Position numbers and translations under genes: made by a program | Shown: positions 50,701 to 61,078 of the stretch, piece by piece | How positions within the stretch are numbered: the first letter of the stretch is position 1 | Layout of the letters: each line of letters starts with the position of its first letter | Assembly (NCBI GenBank): GCA_033002965.1 | Contig: JAURVB010006418.1 | Location: 1-64,000, forward strand | Length of the DNA stretch: 64,000 nucleotides | Direction: 5' to 3' | Source: Piper betle | Lineage: Eukaryota; Streptophyta; Magnoliopsida; Piperales; Piperaceae | Notes under the pieces: model-generated | Seen by the model: only the letters and a program-made list of their open reading frames with translations | The model's database searches: none | Told to the model about the DNA's origin: nothing

Positions 50701-51186
50701 GAATGCTTGGATGCCTAAACAACCAAACACATTACATTAATCAGAGATTTAGAGTTGTATCTGCCATTACTTGAGACATTATCACCATCAGGAGGAACAT
50801 CAAAATAGACAAACATGAAATTTCTGTATCAGAAGGAAAGCAGAAAAAAATGTTCAATCATGGCCCCAAGCTGGGTTGTCGATCAGCAGGTGTATATAAT
50901 CTAATCAAACTTAGGTCAGTTGGATGATTTGTGGAGCTTATATACCAGTAGAATTAGAAAGAATAAAATGTCGAGTTAAAAAGTGATTAAACAGCGGAAA
51001 ATAGACAGTATTTCCATGAAAACGAGAATATGGGTGAAGAAACAGTTGGAGAGAGAGACCCAATACGAAGACAGCAGCTCTCATCCCTCCATGCTTGTAG
51101 GACTTGCAGGGTCTGCCCCTCCAATCCACAGAAACCTCACGGGACACACATTCTTCTTTGAAACTTGCTCCTGTCTGAGCATCCAT
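47767..51186 (-). CDS. NPF4: NPF4-type NRT1/PTR transporter, five exons, one frameshift
   Basis: A proton-coupled oligopeptide transporter family protein of the plasma or internal membrane. NPF4 members move nitrate, abscisic acid or other hormones, and the substrate here cannot be told. On the minus strand the exons are 51186-51060, 50714-50497 (218 bp), 50411-49968, 49335-49175 and 48645-47767. All introns have GT/AG ends and phases agree. Exon 1 holds VDWRGRPC and KHGGMRAAVFVLG. Exon 2 holds NVVTNFVGATFLLSLLGGYL. Exon 3 holds FIFFVALYLVALGSGCLKPN and STYFNSAYFSFCVGELIAL. Exon 5 holds RFLDKA across the splice, PIFACTIIFNTVLAQLQTFS, RIGVGLF, PQFLIFGLSEMFTAVGL and DLFYWLLAGLSLLNF. The closest remembered relatives are AtNPF4.3/4.4. 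Expected length is about 609 residues, normal for NPF. The frame shifts in exon 5 at 48422-48426 near residue 390. As written, translation stops at 48393-48395 and loses the C-terminal third. Confidence 0.93.
48422..48426 (-). other. Single-base frameshift site in exon 5
   Basis: The gene strand reads CAAATCCCCCGGCC with five C. The conserved NPF motif FQIPPASLQAIPY would need six. Upstream, the frame reads FQIP and then diverges to a stop. Downstream, the other frame gives PPASLQAIPYMMLIFLIPLY. Exons 4 plus 5 total 1040 bp, one short of a multiple of three. Confidence 0.9.
48940..49140. mobile_element. CACTA-like miniature element remnant in NPF intron 4
   Basis: Aligns with part of the 54640-54904 element. 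Shared blocks include AAAATTAAAAAAATTAGCAC, TTTTTCTCTACGG, AAAAAATGTAAAGTG and a terminal TTTTTTTTCTGTAATG. It lies between exons 4 and 5, away from both splice sites. Its termini are degraded. Confidence 0.55.
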
Positions 51187-51354
51187 ATTCCAGACAAACT
51201 TTCTCGCTGCTCTTGCACAACAAGATAAATATGGGGATTTGATATAGAATCTACCTCTAGATGGTAGATACAAACAACTAGCAAGATAGCATAAGCATTT
51301 GTCCCTAGACCCTTAATTTGAGCACGAGCAGGGAGCTGGTTAATTGGTGCTGTA

Positions 51355-51361
51355 ATTTATA
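51355..51361 (-). promoter_or_regulatory. Candidate TATA box of the transporter gene
   Basis: TATAAAT on the gene strand lies about 170 bp upstream of the ATG at 51186-51184. This would imply a 5' leader of roughly 140 nt. The start was chosen because MDAQTGASF is the first Met in frame with the conserved exon 1. An upstream in-frame Met at 51273 would add residues not typical of the family. Confidence 0.3.
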
Positions 51362-53014
51362 ATAGTTGGGACAGCTCCCACTACACCTCACAAAGAGGCG
51401 ACAACCTCTTTGATGCAAAGAAATGATGGGTGTTCAACTGTTGTGCGATAGTGCACATCACTATTGAATGGTCAGACTCGTTTCTCCTTTTACGTGAACA
51501 AAGAGTGAAAAGGCAAAGGAGGCTGGTCTCCCACACTGAAAACCATGGATTATGACCCCATTATTTGCGATTGTCCACCAAAGAGAATAAAACTAAAGGT
51601 ACCTTTTGTGTAAGGATAGTGCATGTAATGAACAAGGAGTTGCAGACACCTGCCATTGTGGAGAAGAACACTTCAAACGACTGGCCGAGACGTCTCCACC
51701 TGCAAATAGAATGTCAATAAACATGCAAGATCCACGTCATCCCACCCAATCTAACCAGATAACCATCATTTACAACCATATATTGTGCTCAATGCTGCAA
51801 GAGGTCAACCAATTTGCCTAAATGTTTTTGAATTAAATTAAAATATAAATAGTTAAATATTTTTTAAAACATTTAGGAAAAATGAAAACAGTAAATTTGC
51901 CATTTTTTTTGATAATTATCACAATAGCCAAAAAAGTAATAGTAGCCACGAAAGCCTTTGCCACTGTCATTTTACCGTTTTATTGAAAACATTGACTAAT
52001 AGAATTGTTGGTCTTTATAAGTAAAAAGTAATATTATTATCATGTCAATTTATTGATATAGATTTTTTGAGACAACAAGTGATATTATTGTTATGTTTAA
52101 ATAAAGTTGTCTATTATTATATCCTTCTAAAAGTTAGTTTAATGTCAATTTACAGCGCAAATGGCTGATAAGCGCTTTGTGTCGCTAAAACGTTGTGTCT
52201 CAAGCCAAGATTTATCATTTCTTAGTCGTTAATAATTGGTCAAAATAATTAAAAAATTTGGTAAATAAATAAATGATTTGATAACTTAAATAGTTCAAAA
52301 GATGATAAATAATAACTATAAATGCCTTTAATTAACCACAGGAAAATTGTCCTGAAAAACGATGGCTGTAATTCTTTAGGCCCAGAGGCCAGCAGAAGTA
52401 AGGTTGTCTTCATGGGTGACCTTACCTATTTGCCTTGTTGATTAATGATATTTTGTTTCTATTAAAATGTTCTAAATTTGATTCATGTCTGAAGCCGTTA
52501 CAGTTGTTGATTTTTTTAGTGTTAAAAATATTTAATTAATGTTTATCCATTTCTAAGTTGGGTTGGCTGCACGTCGGCTGTAAAAAAATGTAAATCAACA
52601 ATATTAGAGTAAAGTGAGTGATTTGGTTAGACCTAATTACAATATTAAGCGTAATATTTATCTATGGTGTAGTTAAGAATTTTGTAATTCGAGTCTTCAA
52701 TTGAGCATTTACTTGTCAATTGCCAGTTTTTGTACTGTCTTACAATTAACCGTAAAATCTTATCTTTGAATATATTTATATAAAAAAACTTTAAAATATT
52801 AAAATAGTTTTATGTTGTGAATCTGTCCATTAACGTTCTGTGCGTTCTATCCGTTCGTTACAAAATCTAGCCGGAGGAATTCCTCTGTCATCATCCGTAA
52901 AAGTATGTATGGATTGATTTTAGAAACAATAAATATAGAAATTCCTGCAAAGATTATTTTTTTAATATATCGATAAATCAATTAAGTTGAAGGATGTTTA
53001 TATATATAAATATA

Positions 53015-53016
<2 letters not shown>
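51362..53016. other. Upstream AT-rich region of the transporter, no gene
   Basis: No coding similarity on either strand. A short GC-richer motif around 52153-52200 (AGCGCAAATGGC, AAGCGCTTTGTGTCGC) is unexplained. This region should include distal promoter sequence. Confidence 0.5.
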
Positions 53017-53044
<28 letters not shown>

Positions 53045-53049
<5 letters not shown>

Positions 53050-53083
53050 TCAGCCGTTGGATCAAATCCAACGGCTGAAACAA
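53045..53083. repeat. Perfect 17-bp-stem hairpin, left end of GC island
   Basis: TTGTTTCAGCCGTTGGA (53045-53061), a 5-nt loop, then its exact complement (53067-53083). Confidence 0.97.
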
Positions 53084-53612
53084 GCCCCCATTCCCCTTCT
53101 CCGCATGAAAAAACAGCTTCTGCCGGCGCCGGTCGCCGCCGCCTCCGCCGCCGGACACGCGTCGCCGCCACCCGGCCGAGCGTGGGACGGGCGGCGGATC
53201 TAGCCGCCCGTCTCGCCTGCCGGCCAACCGCCGCGCCGCCCGCGCGCGCGACGCCCCTGTCCTCCGCTCGTCACCCCGTCCGCGTCCCCGGTCCCCGCTC
53301 GCCACCCAGCCGTGCCCCCTCGCTCGCGCGCCACCCAGCCGCGCCCCTCAGCCCGCCGCGCCCCCTCAGCCCCTGGCGCGCCCCTCTCCAGCCGCGCAAC
53401 CCACCGCGCCTTTGGCCCCGCCGCCACCCAACTGCGCCCCCTTGGCGGTACCGCCGCCGCGCCCCCTCGGCCACGCCACGCCAGCCGCCGCCCGCGCCAC
53501 GTCCCCTGTCGCCGTGTCCCCGGCCCTGTTGCCGTCGCCGCGGTGCGGGCATCCATTCGCCCCGCCATCGCGTCCACCTGCGCGCGCGTGCCGCGCACTC
53601 CGCCCCTTTTTT

Positions 53613-53649
53613 AATCTTGCCGTTGGATGCTAAACCAACGGCCAAGATT
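53613..53649. repeat. Hairpin with CCGTTGG stem, right end of GC island
   Basis: AATCTTGCCGTTGG (53613-53626), an 8-nt loop, then CCAACGGCCAAGATT (53635-53649). Paired except for one bulged base. A further weaker inverted pair (TTGTTCTC/GAGAACAGCAA) follows at 53648-53685. Confidence 0.95.
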
Positions 53650-53709
53650 GTTCTCTGGCTGTGGCTGTCGCTGGAGAACAGCAATACTTTCACCTATATA
53701 TATATATAT

Positions 53710-54639
53710 TGATTGCATGTATTGTCGAATAATTAATTTGTAGGACTTTATTTTCATTGGATGTCTGCAATTTCTTCCCGAGATATATAGAACGACGTGC
53801 AGTTTCCCCAGCCAAGTGTTAGATGATATATATATATATATATATATATAAAAGTGGAATCATGTCCTTTTTTTTTATAAAGTAATGGAACCATGTCCTT
53901 ACTTAGACAAACAATTGTGATATGTTTGTTCAACCCACCATTAACTAGGCTGAAACCTTCATACACTTTTTGGTGTAATCTTCCTAACAAATTAATACGT
54001 TTTGTTCTCTCATTGTTAATCCTCTCATTAATATTACGTACAAGATGACGACGCTCGTAGCAACCAACAAGCTTCCTAACTTTTGTTTCCTGTATTCAAA
54101 TACTGATAATATTTGGATAAAAATCCACATATAATTTCTTTCCAAACAAGCCCACGTATCACTGATCCTGAAGGCATAGAGTTCAAACGCTGCGTGCACG
54201 ATCAGAATTTAAAAACTAGAGATTGGGGTCTATCATCTATAGATTGGAGTAGACTTGGAGTCGACTTCAAGGTAATTTAAAATTATTTATATCAATTTTT
54301 TAATTCAACGATCAAAACTATTTATTAAATTATTAGATATTACTCTCTTTGAGACTTAAAATCAATAAATATATATAATTTATGTTACTTTAAACTATTA
54401 ATTATACTAAATTAAAAGAAAAATAATATATTCTTAAAACTTTTCTTGTTCAATTCACTAGATTTAGATAAACTCAAAAAGTCAATTATAAAATCGGTCA
54501 GTGAAGAGTTGTTTGTAGAGTTAGAATCAAAAAATCATCGATTAAAGTCTAGTGGGGAATTTTTAGAGTCAAAATGGAATTTTAAATACTATGCATAGAT
54601 GAATTTTTTCTTATCAATAGTTGCTATGTGCAAATCTAT
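53710..54639. other. AT-rich non-coding DNA
   Basis: A (TA)n run at 53827-53850 and no recognisable gene. Open frames on the minus strand at 53754-53990 and 53984-54199 have no domain. Confidence 0.5.
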
Positions 54640-54904
54640 CACTACCAAAAATTAAAGTTTTCTCTATAATTCAATAATTTAAAATATATTATGAAATCGT
54701 AGAGAAAAGTGGGTGGCAAATAATGGTACGGTGAAAAATAAAAAAAATTAACACATATTTATCTTTGAACGTAGAGAAAATATTATATTCTTTCTTTACC
54801 GTTCTAATAGACATAGAGAAAGTGTAACAAAGTGTGTGGCAAAAAATTAAACTTTTTTCTACGGTTTTTTTATAAGGGTGGAGAAAAGGGTTTTTTTTGT
54901 AGTA
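54640..54904. mobile_element. CACTA-like miniature transposon, 265 bp
   Basis: The left end is CACTACCAAAAATT and the right end TTTTTTTTGTAGTA, imperfect inverted repeats. The flanking trinucleotide TAT is present on both sides (54637-54639 and 54905-54907), the 3-bp target duplication expected for CACTA. There is no coding capacity. Internal copies of TTTCTCTA/TAGAGAAA give subterminal repetition. Confidence 0.6.
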
Positions 54905-54907
54905 TAT

Positions 54908-55859
54908 ATTATGCCTATAGCAGAAATAAATTTTGATTTTGGAGATAGATTCTTAATAAATGAAGACATAAATTAAAACCATTAATTTAATTAATTATTT
55001 TTTACTTATATTGTATTTTAATTAGTTAAATGTCTTATTTTTAATAAAAGTTTATTTTTTATGAATGTTAATAAATTTTAATTCAATATTTAATTTGTCA
55101 TAGTGTTGGGCCCACAAATGAGCCCTTTCTCTACCCATGCCCGTTCAACCCACTAGGTTGCACCTAAGCCTGATCAATTGGTTGGTTTAGGTGAAACCAA
55201 ACAAGCCCAAATGGGCTTGTTTCGTTAACGAAAACCAGAACCAAATTGTAACTTATAACTGAACCAACTAAACCAAATTAGTTTGGTTTAGTTTTAACCG
55301 AATTTTGACCAATTAACCCAAAATAATGACCAACTACTATTTTTCTTTATTTTTACCATGATACCACCATATAATTGATTTTATAATTGGCCGATTCATA
55401 TTTCTATTATCAACTTGTATATTTTTCTTCAAATTAATTGAAAGTTTCTTAAAATATTTTTTGCTCGAAATAATGGTGAATATTTTGTGAACAACAGCAT
55501 CACACATTTTATTATGTTTTAATGTTTGTAAAAATATATTTTTCATTATTATTATGTTATTTGGCTTGGAAAACACTCATTTCTTCAAGACGTACAAACA
55601 TATATCTCTTACAGCTAATTCAATGTGTTTAAATAACTCTGCTTGCCCATATATTACTCAATGGGTTTAAATAACTCGGCTCGCCCATATATTACTTGCG
55701 GTAAAAAAATACAATACTGTAAATATGAGTACATCTCAAGCATTTGTAAAAAAATAAACAAATACCTACAAATTTTTCAAAAAATATTAATTATGAGGTC
55801 ACAAAATAAAACTTAAAACAAATTATGTAAAACCCAAGACTTGAAAAGAAGAAAAAACA
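54908..55859. other. AT-rich non-coding DNA with hairpin and short tandem repeat
   Basis: No gene seen. A perfect 10-bp-stem hairpin, AAACAAGCCC (55199-55208) with GGGCTTGTTT (55213-55222), lies near several CCAAACC/GGTTTGG inverted words. Confidence 0.5.
55621..55696. repeat. 38-bp tandem duplication
   Basis: Two units beginning CAATGTGTTTAAATAACTC and CAATGGGTTTAAATAACTC, at 55621 and 55659, with a few substitutions. Confidence 0.93.
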
Positions 55860-56051
55860 CAGACAACTAAACAACCAATAGATCTGACAAAACATTCAAA
55901 CAACCAACACATCTCGGGCAAATATCTATATGATGATCAAACTTTGTAAGAGAAGAAAGATGGTTATATTTTCTGCACAACACTGCAACGTCGTAAGATT
56001 TACACGGTCCCCAATGCATCAACGGACACAAAATCCGATATTGACGATACA

Positions 56052-56254
56052 TCACCCGTGAGTCGTGATTAATGGGCGATATGAGAAATAGAGGCATGTG
56101 TAGAGGCCGTGAGCAGCAGCGAGGTAAAAGCTAGTAAATTCTCCTATCTTGCGGCCCTTGGAGGTGTCACCCAGGAAGAGAACTACCAAGGTTTTGTCAC
56201 TGTTATTGAACCACCACATCACTACACCAAAAGGAGGGTCAAGGTGTCTCCTTT
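56052..56254 (-). pseudogene. 11S globulin / glutelin-like cupin exon fragment
   Basis: After a splice acceptor (TTCTAG) at 56255 the exon starts with codons for KGDTLTL. It then needs a one-base shift to reach PFGVVMWWFNN, TLVVLFLGDTSKG and GEFTSFYL. These are C-terminal cupin motifs of seed 11S globulins and glutelin-like proteins. The last part (HGLYTCLYFSYRPL) is a poor match to the usual NGIFTGFSTEF, and a stop ends it. Only one exon of the source gene is present, so no product is expected. Confidence 0.65.
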
Positions 56255-56649
56255 CTAGAAGAATAAGAATTAAAACTGAGATATCACAAAACGCAAACAA
56301 CAGTGGAAATGAAGATATAGGAAGGAAATCGATAACAAAATAATAATAAATGTGCAGGCTAACGAGATCTGCATTAAAACTAGAATTCGCGTAAACAGAA
56401 GCTTTCAATCTGATACAGAGCATTCTAGTTGGACAAACAAGATAAAATTTACTTCCACGGGTAAAAAGACTTATCATAAATTCATTGGTACATAAGATAG
56501 CCATAGGAACTAAGTTCCAAATAAATCAAAATTAAAATTTTTAACTAAACACATACTCAAGAAAGTACATGTTTCCTACTGGCAAATAAAGAGATGAACA
56601 GCGCTGTGGCTTGAAGCAAGTGAAAAACCTCAAATGGTGGAAAAAATAC

Positions 56650-56954
56650 CTGTGCATAAAGCATGGAAGTTCTCTTCAGTCTTTGGAACAACATTGGAAA
56701 ATATCTGCAAACAAGTACTTTACATTTTAGTAGTCCAAACGTGCAACCTTTAAAATACCAACATACAGCATGTGGTACAGCCAAATCAACCAGATCATTC
56801 ATTGTGCAGAAGAGTAAACGACATAATCTACCTCAAAAGTCACTCTTTCAGCAGGATCCCCATCAATGGACACATCCAGAAAAACCACAGGTTTTCGCCT
56901 TAGCCATGATGATTTTGCGCTAATGGAAACAATTACTCAAGCATCTCAAGTAGC
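56650..56954 (-). pseudogene. Cyclophilin (CYP63/CYP95-like) first-exon fragment
   Basis: Two exon pieces. 56954-56832 has a splice acceptor, a short leader, the ATG at 56907-56905 and then VVFLDVSIDGDPAERVTFE in a frame shifted by one base from the ATG. 56704-56650 encodes IFSNVVPKTEENFHALCTG. These are the opening motifs of the peptidyl-prolyl isomerase domain, and VSIDGDPAE is characteristic of the CYP63/CYP95 SR-type cyclophilins. The intron 56705-56831 has GT/AG ends. The rest of the isomerase domain (including the catalytic region) and the RS tail are absent. Confidence 0.8.
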
Positions 56955-57010
56955 CTGCACCAAGAACAACAAAACAACAAAGTAATAACCGAAGAAAGGT
57001 GATTAGTCAC

Positions 57011-57309
57011 CTCTTATGCCAATGAATTAGCTCCTGCTGATTCTTGCCATTGTTTGGTAGATTCGGATGAGACAGATCTGCCCTTAGGGCTCAGATCCGC
57101 TGCTCCTGAGCGTACAATATAGCCATCAAATTTCCCACACAAAAAAATCCAAACGAATCAATAGAAAGGAATTGAATGCCTTGCCCTTAAAAAATTCACC
57201 TGTTGACGAAATAGGACCCAATGAATCGGTGTTGGCATCTCGAACAGGAAGAACACCAATCAGTCCCTTCTCTTCCCGCTGCCACAGCTCCTGCTCCACT
57301 AATTTGACA
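57011..57309 (-). pseudogene. LON2: Lon protease homolog 2 (peroxisomal) exon fragments
   Basis: Exon piece 57309-57200 follows an acceptor (GTCTGCAG) and encodes SVKLVEQELWQREEKGLIGV and LPVRD, an N-terminal motif of plant LON2. Exon piece 57105-57011 reads on in frame to SPKGRS and VSSES. It needs a one-base shift to reach NGKNQQELIHWHKR, the next conserved block, and then keeps a GT donor. The small intron 57106-57199 is retained with GT/AG ends. The ATPase and protease domains are not in the window. The region upstream (57310-57538) looks like the preceding LON2 intron. Confidence 0.85.
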
Positions 57310-57538
57310 CTGCAGACAACGAACCAATTACAAAGCAGTCTTAGCTCAAAAACACCTAAAGAATCTAACTTTGAGCAGCTCCTGCTCCACACCAAATCAG
57401 ATACAAACCAGTCAAAGCACCATATAAAATAAACTCCAAATCCCTTAATCAAGATCGCAAAAATTTCCAAAAAACAAAATTAATCTTCTCATAGAAGACT
57501 TCCATCAATTGCACCCAATAAAAAACATAATTCAAGTC

Positions 57539-59880
57539 TGTAACACCCCAATTTGGTACACCCACGAACCGCACCGAAAATATTACGACGACCGAACTGT
57601 TCGCTAATCTATTTAATTTGGTTAAGCCGATCCAAATCTACTCTTTGCGTCTTAAAGATGATGTTGCAAGACTTCAATGCATGGATAAAATGCTTAGTCT
57701 CTAACATGATTGTAAATGAATGCTATGATATGTCAACCACATTTGAAACAATGCAAACTCATTAAAAGTTTTTAAAAAAACAACGATTATTAAAACAAAA
57801 CGGACAGACTCCCCTAAAAGTGCAATAAGACCACCATGTAAAAAACAAATAATACATATATTTATAACGATAAAAACTTAAAACATTTTCAAAACACTGT
57901 ACTTTCACACAACATTCACATTATAATCTTTTTTTGTCTTTCTGAGTTGCGTCTCGACCCCATTAGTTTATCCTAGTCTAAAAATTACTAATAATCAAAC
58001 TTGCACACGAGAGCTGACTCTCCTATTAAATAAAATCATTTATATCACTAATCAGGATTCGTCGCCCTTGGCTCAACAACGGCCCATTCTAACTTGTTAT
58101 ATGCTTTGGCACTTTCAAACTCTCCTTTGTGTGGGAAAATCAATTATCTTAAAGTCCTCTACATCCTTCGTATCACTCTTAGCCCTGAGCACAAATGTCG
58201 AGTACTCTTAAGCAGGCGCCTTCAATACCTACAAGGTTAGACATGCGTTACATTGTAATACCTGTAATCCTCCACACTTCTCCGGGTTTGAGGAACCCAA
58301 AGGTGGAGTTGTTAGGATCCTTAGGGAATGGAACAACCCTCTCACCAATAAAGAGCCCATTTTGACTAGCACATGCAATGGCTTGCGATGCGTGTGAGTC
58401 GACTTTCTCTTATCTCACATCTCACTGAAAAATCCAAGAAAACCTTATATACATAGGTTTGGGTACGGATTGTAATATAATAGGCCCGAAGGCATCACAA
58501 TCTGGATCAGAGTTTTCAAAAGCAAACTTGATGGATTACATCCTCGATGGTTATTAATCTAGAAATTTATACGAATAAATTGTCTGTGTGGAGTGTAATA
58601 TGATAAATACACCATTCGACACGTTCGCGTACCTATTAAAACAAATCATGATAAAGTGAAATTGTCAAACTAGAGTAAGTCTTAAACAGACTTGGTAGAA
58701 AGCTCCAATTGTGTCCACACCCCTAAGCGGCGAGGTTCTACTCTATACCCACACATCAAAATTAAAAGCTAATGCCCACTATGATGCATTCATACATCAT
58801 AACCAACATACTCAATCAAAGCACTCACATCAATCACATCAAGATTTGCTAGGTTGCATTACATTTAGTTAACAATTCATAATTTACTTAACTAGTTCAT
58901 CAGCATTTATTTCAATACAATTCAAACTATACAAATTCATTTTATTTACAATCAAAATATTTTTATCATGATAATCAATCAAATCCTATCATGGTGTACT
59001 AATAATGATCAATTTTAATTAATTAGGTCAAAGTTAATTATACCTCGCCTCCTCGGCAATCGGCGACGACTAGGGTTTGTCGCGTGATTCAGGACTCGAA
59101 TTCATTACCTAACGACATCCAAAGTTCAATCGGGTTCAGTTGGACGAATTTGGCAAAAATCTAGCTATTTCCGACAAATTCCAGCAAATCTAGTTTTTCG
59201 GTGTTTTCTTGCAGTTTTGCAGTTTTTGGGTGGCGTTTTGGCTATTTTTAGGCAAAGAGATCAGGGTTGTGGGTTGGCACCGGCTCAGCGAGCTTGATGC
59301 AACCACGGAAGTGGCGGTGGCCGTAAAGTTTGGTCAGTCGACATAACCAATTGGCCCTTGGCTAGTCTCAACGGCAGTGTGTAGTGTGGGGGAAAGGTTC
59401 CTCAGGTCGCAAGGGGCAGTGACGGCGGCATGGCCTGTGGCAAACCGGCACAGCCACCTGCAGAATCGGCATCAAGAGCGTGGCACGTTGCAATCCTCCA
59501 GCGGAGCTTGGGGACATCTATTGTTGGCAGTCCGGCCGCCGAAGGAGGTGTCAGTGGCAAGGCTGGGGCAGCAATCGGGATGAGAAGGGAAGGCGTCAAA
59601 GTGAGGTTTTGAATCGACTTCGACTCAAGTTAAAAATAATAACTAACTCCTAATAAATTCAAAGAAAAATCCAAAAAATATGAAAAAAATCCCATAAAAT
59701 ATAATACACTCCATAACATCAAAATGACATGTTCTATAATTAGTAACCTACCCAAACTGCTATATAACACATCCTAATGTGTTATTTTACCTAAAATAGT
59801 TCTACTATCAAATACATAAAAAATAACTACATACTGTCATATACTCTGATAACTAATTTCTCGTCATTATCATTTTTGCT
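57539..59880 (-). repeat. 3' LTR of element E
   Basis: Left edge TGTAACACCCCAATTTGG. The right boundary is estimated just past the end of pol. Homology with 62735-64000 runs from about 57985 to about 59230. GC-rich parts near 59280-59600 produce spurious open frames. Confidence 0.7.
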
Positions 59881-59884
59881 CAAG

Positions 59885-61078
59885 CTAGTTGTTCAAATAA
59901 CTCTAGATATCTCATCTTCACGTTCCTATGTGGAATCCTCAACTGCTCGTCGAGTCCATTGTGCTAGTACTAGTGGAACTTCTTTTCTTCTAAGAACCTT
60001 CACTTGACGGTCCATAATCTTGACTGCATTGTCTGGGTATGTCAAGTCTGGTTGTAGCTCTATCTCTTTGAAATTGATGACATGAGAGTGGTTTGGATAG
60101 TACGCCTTTAGTAATGATACGTGGAATACATTATGTATAGGTGATAGATGAGGCGGCGATGCTAGCCTATAGGCCACTTGTCCAATGCGCTTGCTCACAT
60201 CAAATGGTCTGATATATAGCAGAGTGAGTTTCTGACGCCTCTTGAATCTCATGTTTCCCTTAGTCAGAGAGACCTTCAGGAGAACATGATCTCCTAATGT
60301 GAAATAAACCTCACATCTAAGCTGAGCGGCATAACTTTTCTTTTAGTCCTGAGCTGACTTCATTCTTTTCCTGATCCACATCACTACCTCATGTGTCTGC
60401 TGGATCATTTCTGGCCCAACTACTATTGGTTCACTACCCTATACCCAACATACTAGAGATGAACATGGTTTGCAGTATAGTGCCTCAAATGGTGTCATTC
60501 TGATTGTGGCCTGATAACTATTGTTGTAGGAAAACTCCACTAAAGGTAGATGCTCTTCCCAACTTCCTCTGAAGTCCAGAATGCATGGTTCTCTTAGTTT
60601 GCCCATCCGTGTGAGGGTGAAAGGTTGTGCTGAATCTCTATTTAGTGCCCATAGCTACTTGAAAAGCCGTCCAAAATCGGGATGTGAACCTCGGATCCAT
60701 GTCTAATATGATCTCCCATGGCACTCCATGCAGTCCTATTATCTAATCTCTATACAGCGTGGCCAAAGTGGTCAATGAGTAATCCATTCTGATTGGCATG
60801 AAGTGCACACTCTTTGTGAGTCGATCTATTATGACCCAAATAGCATCCTTCTTTTAGCAGGTCCTTGGTACATTGACTATAAAGTCATATGCTTTGCTCT
60901 CCCACTTCCACTTTTGGGTTTCCAAGGGCTGTAGTGTTCCACCTGGAGGTACGTGTTCGGCTTTCACTTGCTGGCACACCAAATATCTAGTGAGTGTGTC
61001 ATACACCTCTCTCTTTATTCCTGGCCACCAATAAGCTTGTCGGACATCGTGGCACATCTTCCCTCTACCTGGATGCAC
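59885..61078 (-). pseudogene. Integrase and chromodomain-like tail of element E
   Basis: From the zinc-binding region (MHPGRGKMCHDV, CQQVKAEHVPP) the sequence runs through the core: YDFIVNVPRT, IWVIIDRLTKSVHFMP with the first catalytic Asp, and [13 protein letters not shown] with the second. The region HPHTDGQTKRT should read QSERT, so the catalytic Glu is replaced by Lys. The C-terminal part (59926-60252) has YRLASPPHLSPIHNVFHVSL and VLRRKEVPLVLAQW. Its conserved WERED motif has a stop in place of Trp at 59926. Several further stops and frame changes occur between 60252 and 60850. Confidence 0.88.

Larger units (their letters stand above)
53017..53709. mobile_element. (TA)n-flanked GC-rich island with terminal hairpins
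   Basis: A segment of extreme GC content (about 53085-53615) set in AT-rich DNA. On each side is a TA run (53017-53045 and 53695-53709) and then a hairpin with a CCGTTGG stem. The interior repeats CGCGCCCCCTC-like motifs. Long open frames occur on both strands with Pro/Arg/Ala-rich products and no domain, as expected from composition alone. It could be a non-autonomous DNA element, a captured GC-rich exon/CpG island or an unrelated insertion. Confidence 0.5.
56052..57309 (-). mobile_element. Cluster of captured exon fragments from three host genes
   Basis: Within about 1.26 kb on one strand lie, in transcription order, two Lon protease 2 exons, two cyclophilin exons and one 11S-globulin/glutelin-like exon. 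Introns and splice sites are kept, and each fragment carries a one-base frame disruption. Unrelated gene pieces joined in one orientation are typical of Helitron or Pack-MULE capture. The capturing element's ends were not identified. The right side is cut by the LTR of element E at 57539, so its 5' end may lie beyond that insertion. Confidence 0.65.

Noticed and set aside
50938..51059. Extension of NPF exon 1 beyond VFVLG
   Set aside because: A GT donor follows the first base of the Gly codon, and exon 2 resumes in phase with GIQAFEIM.
52987..53712. 241-residue open frame on the plus strand and overlapping minus-strand frames in the GC island
   Set aside because: Long frames in several phases on both strands, low-complexity Pro/Arg/Ala content, no domain, and it runs into TA repeats at both ends. 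GC content alone removes stop codons.
56255..56504. N-terminal two-thirds of the 150-residue minus frame as a membrane protein
   Set aside because: It lies upstream of a clear splice acceptor in front of the cupin exon and is best read as intron. Its hydrophobicity comes from T-rich sequence.
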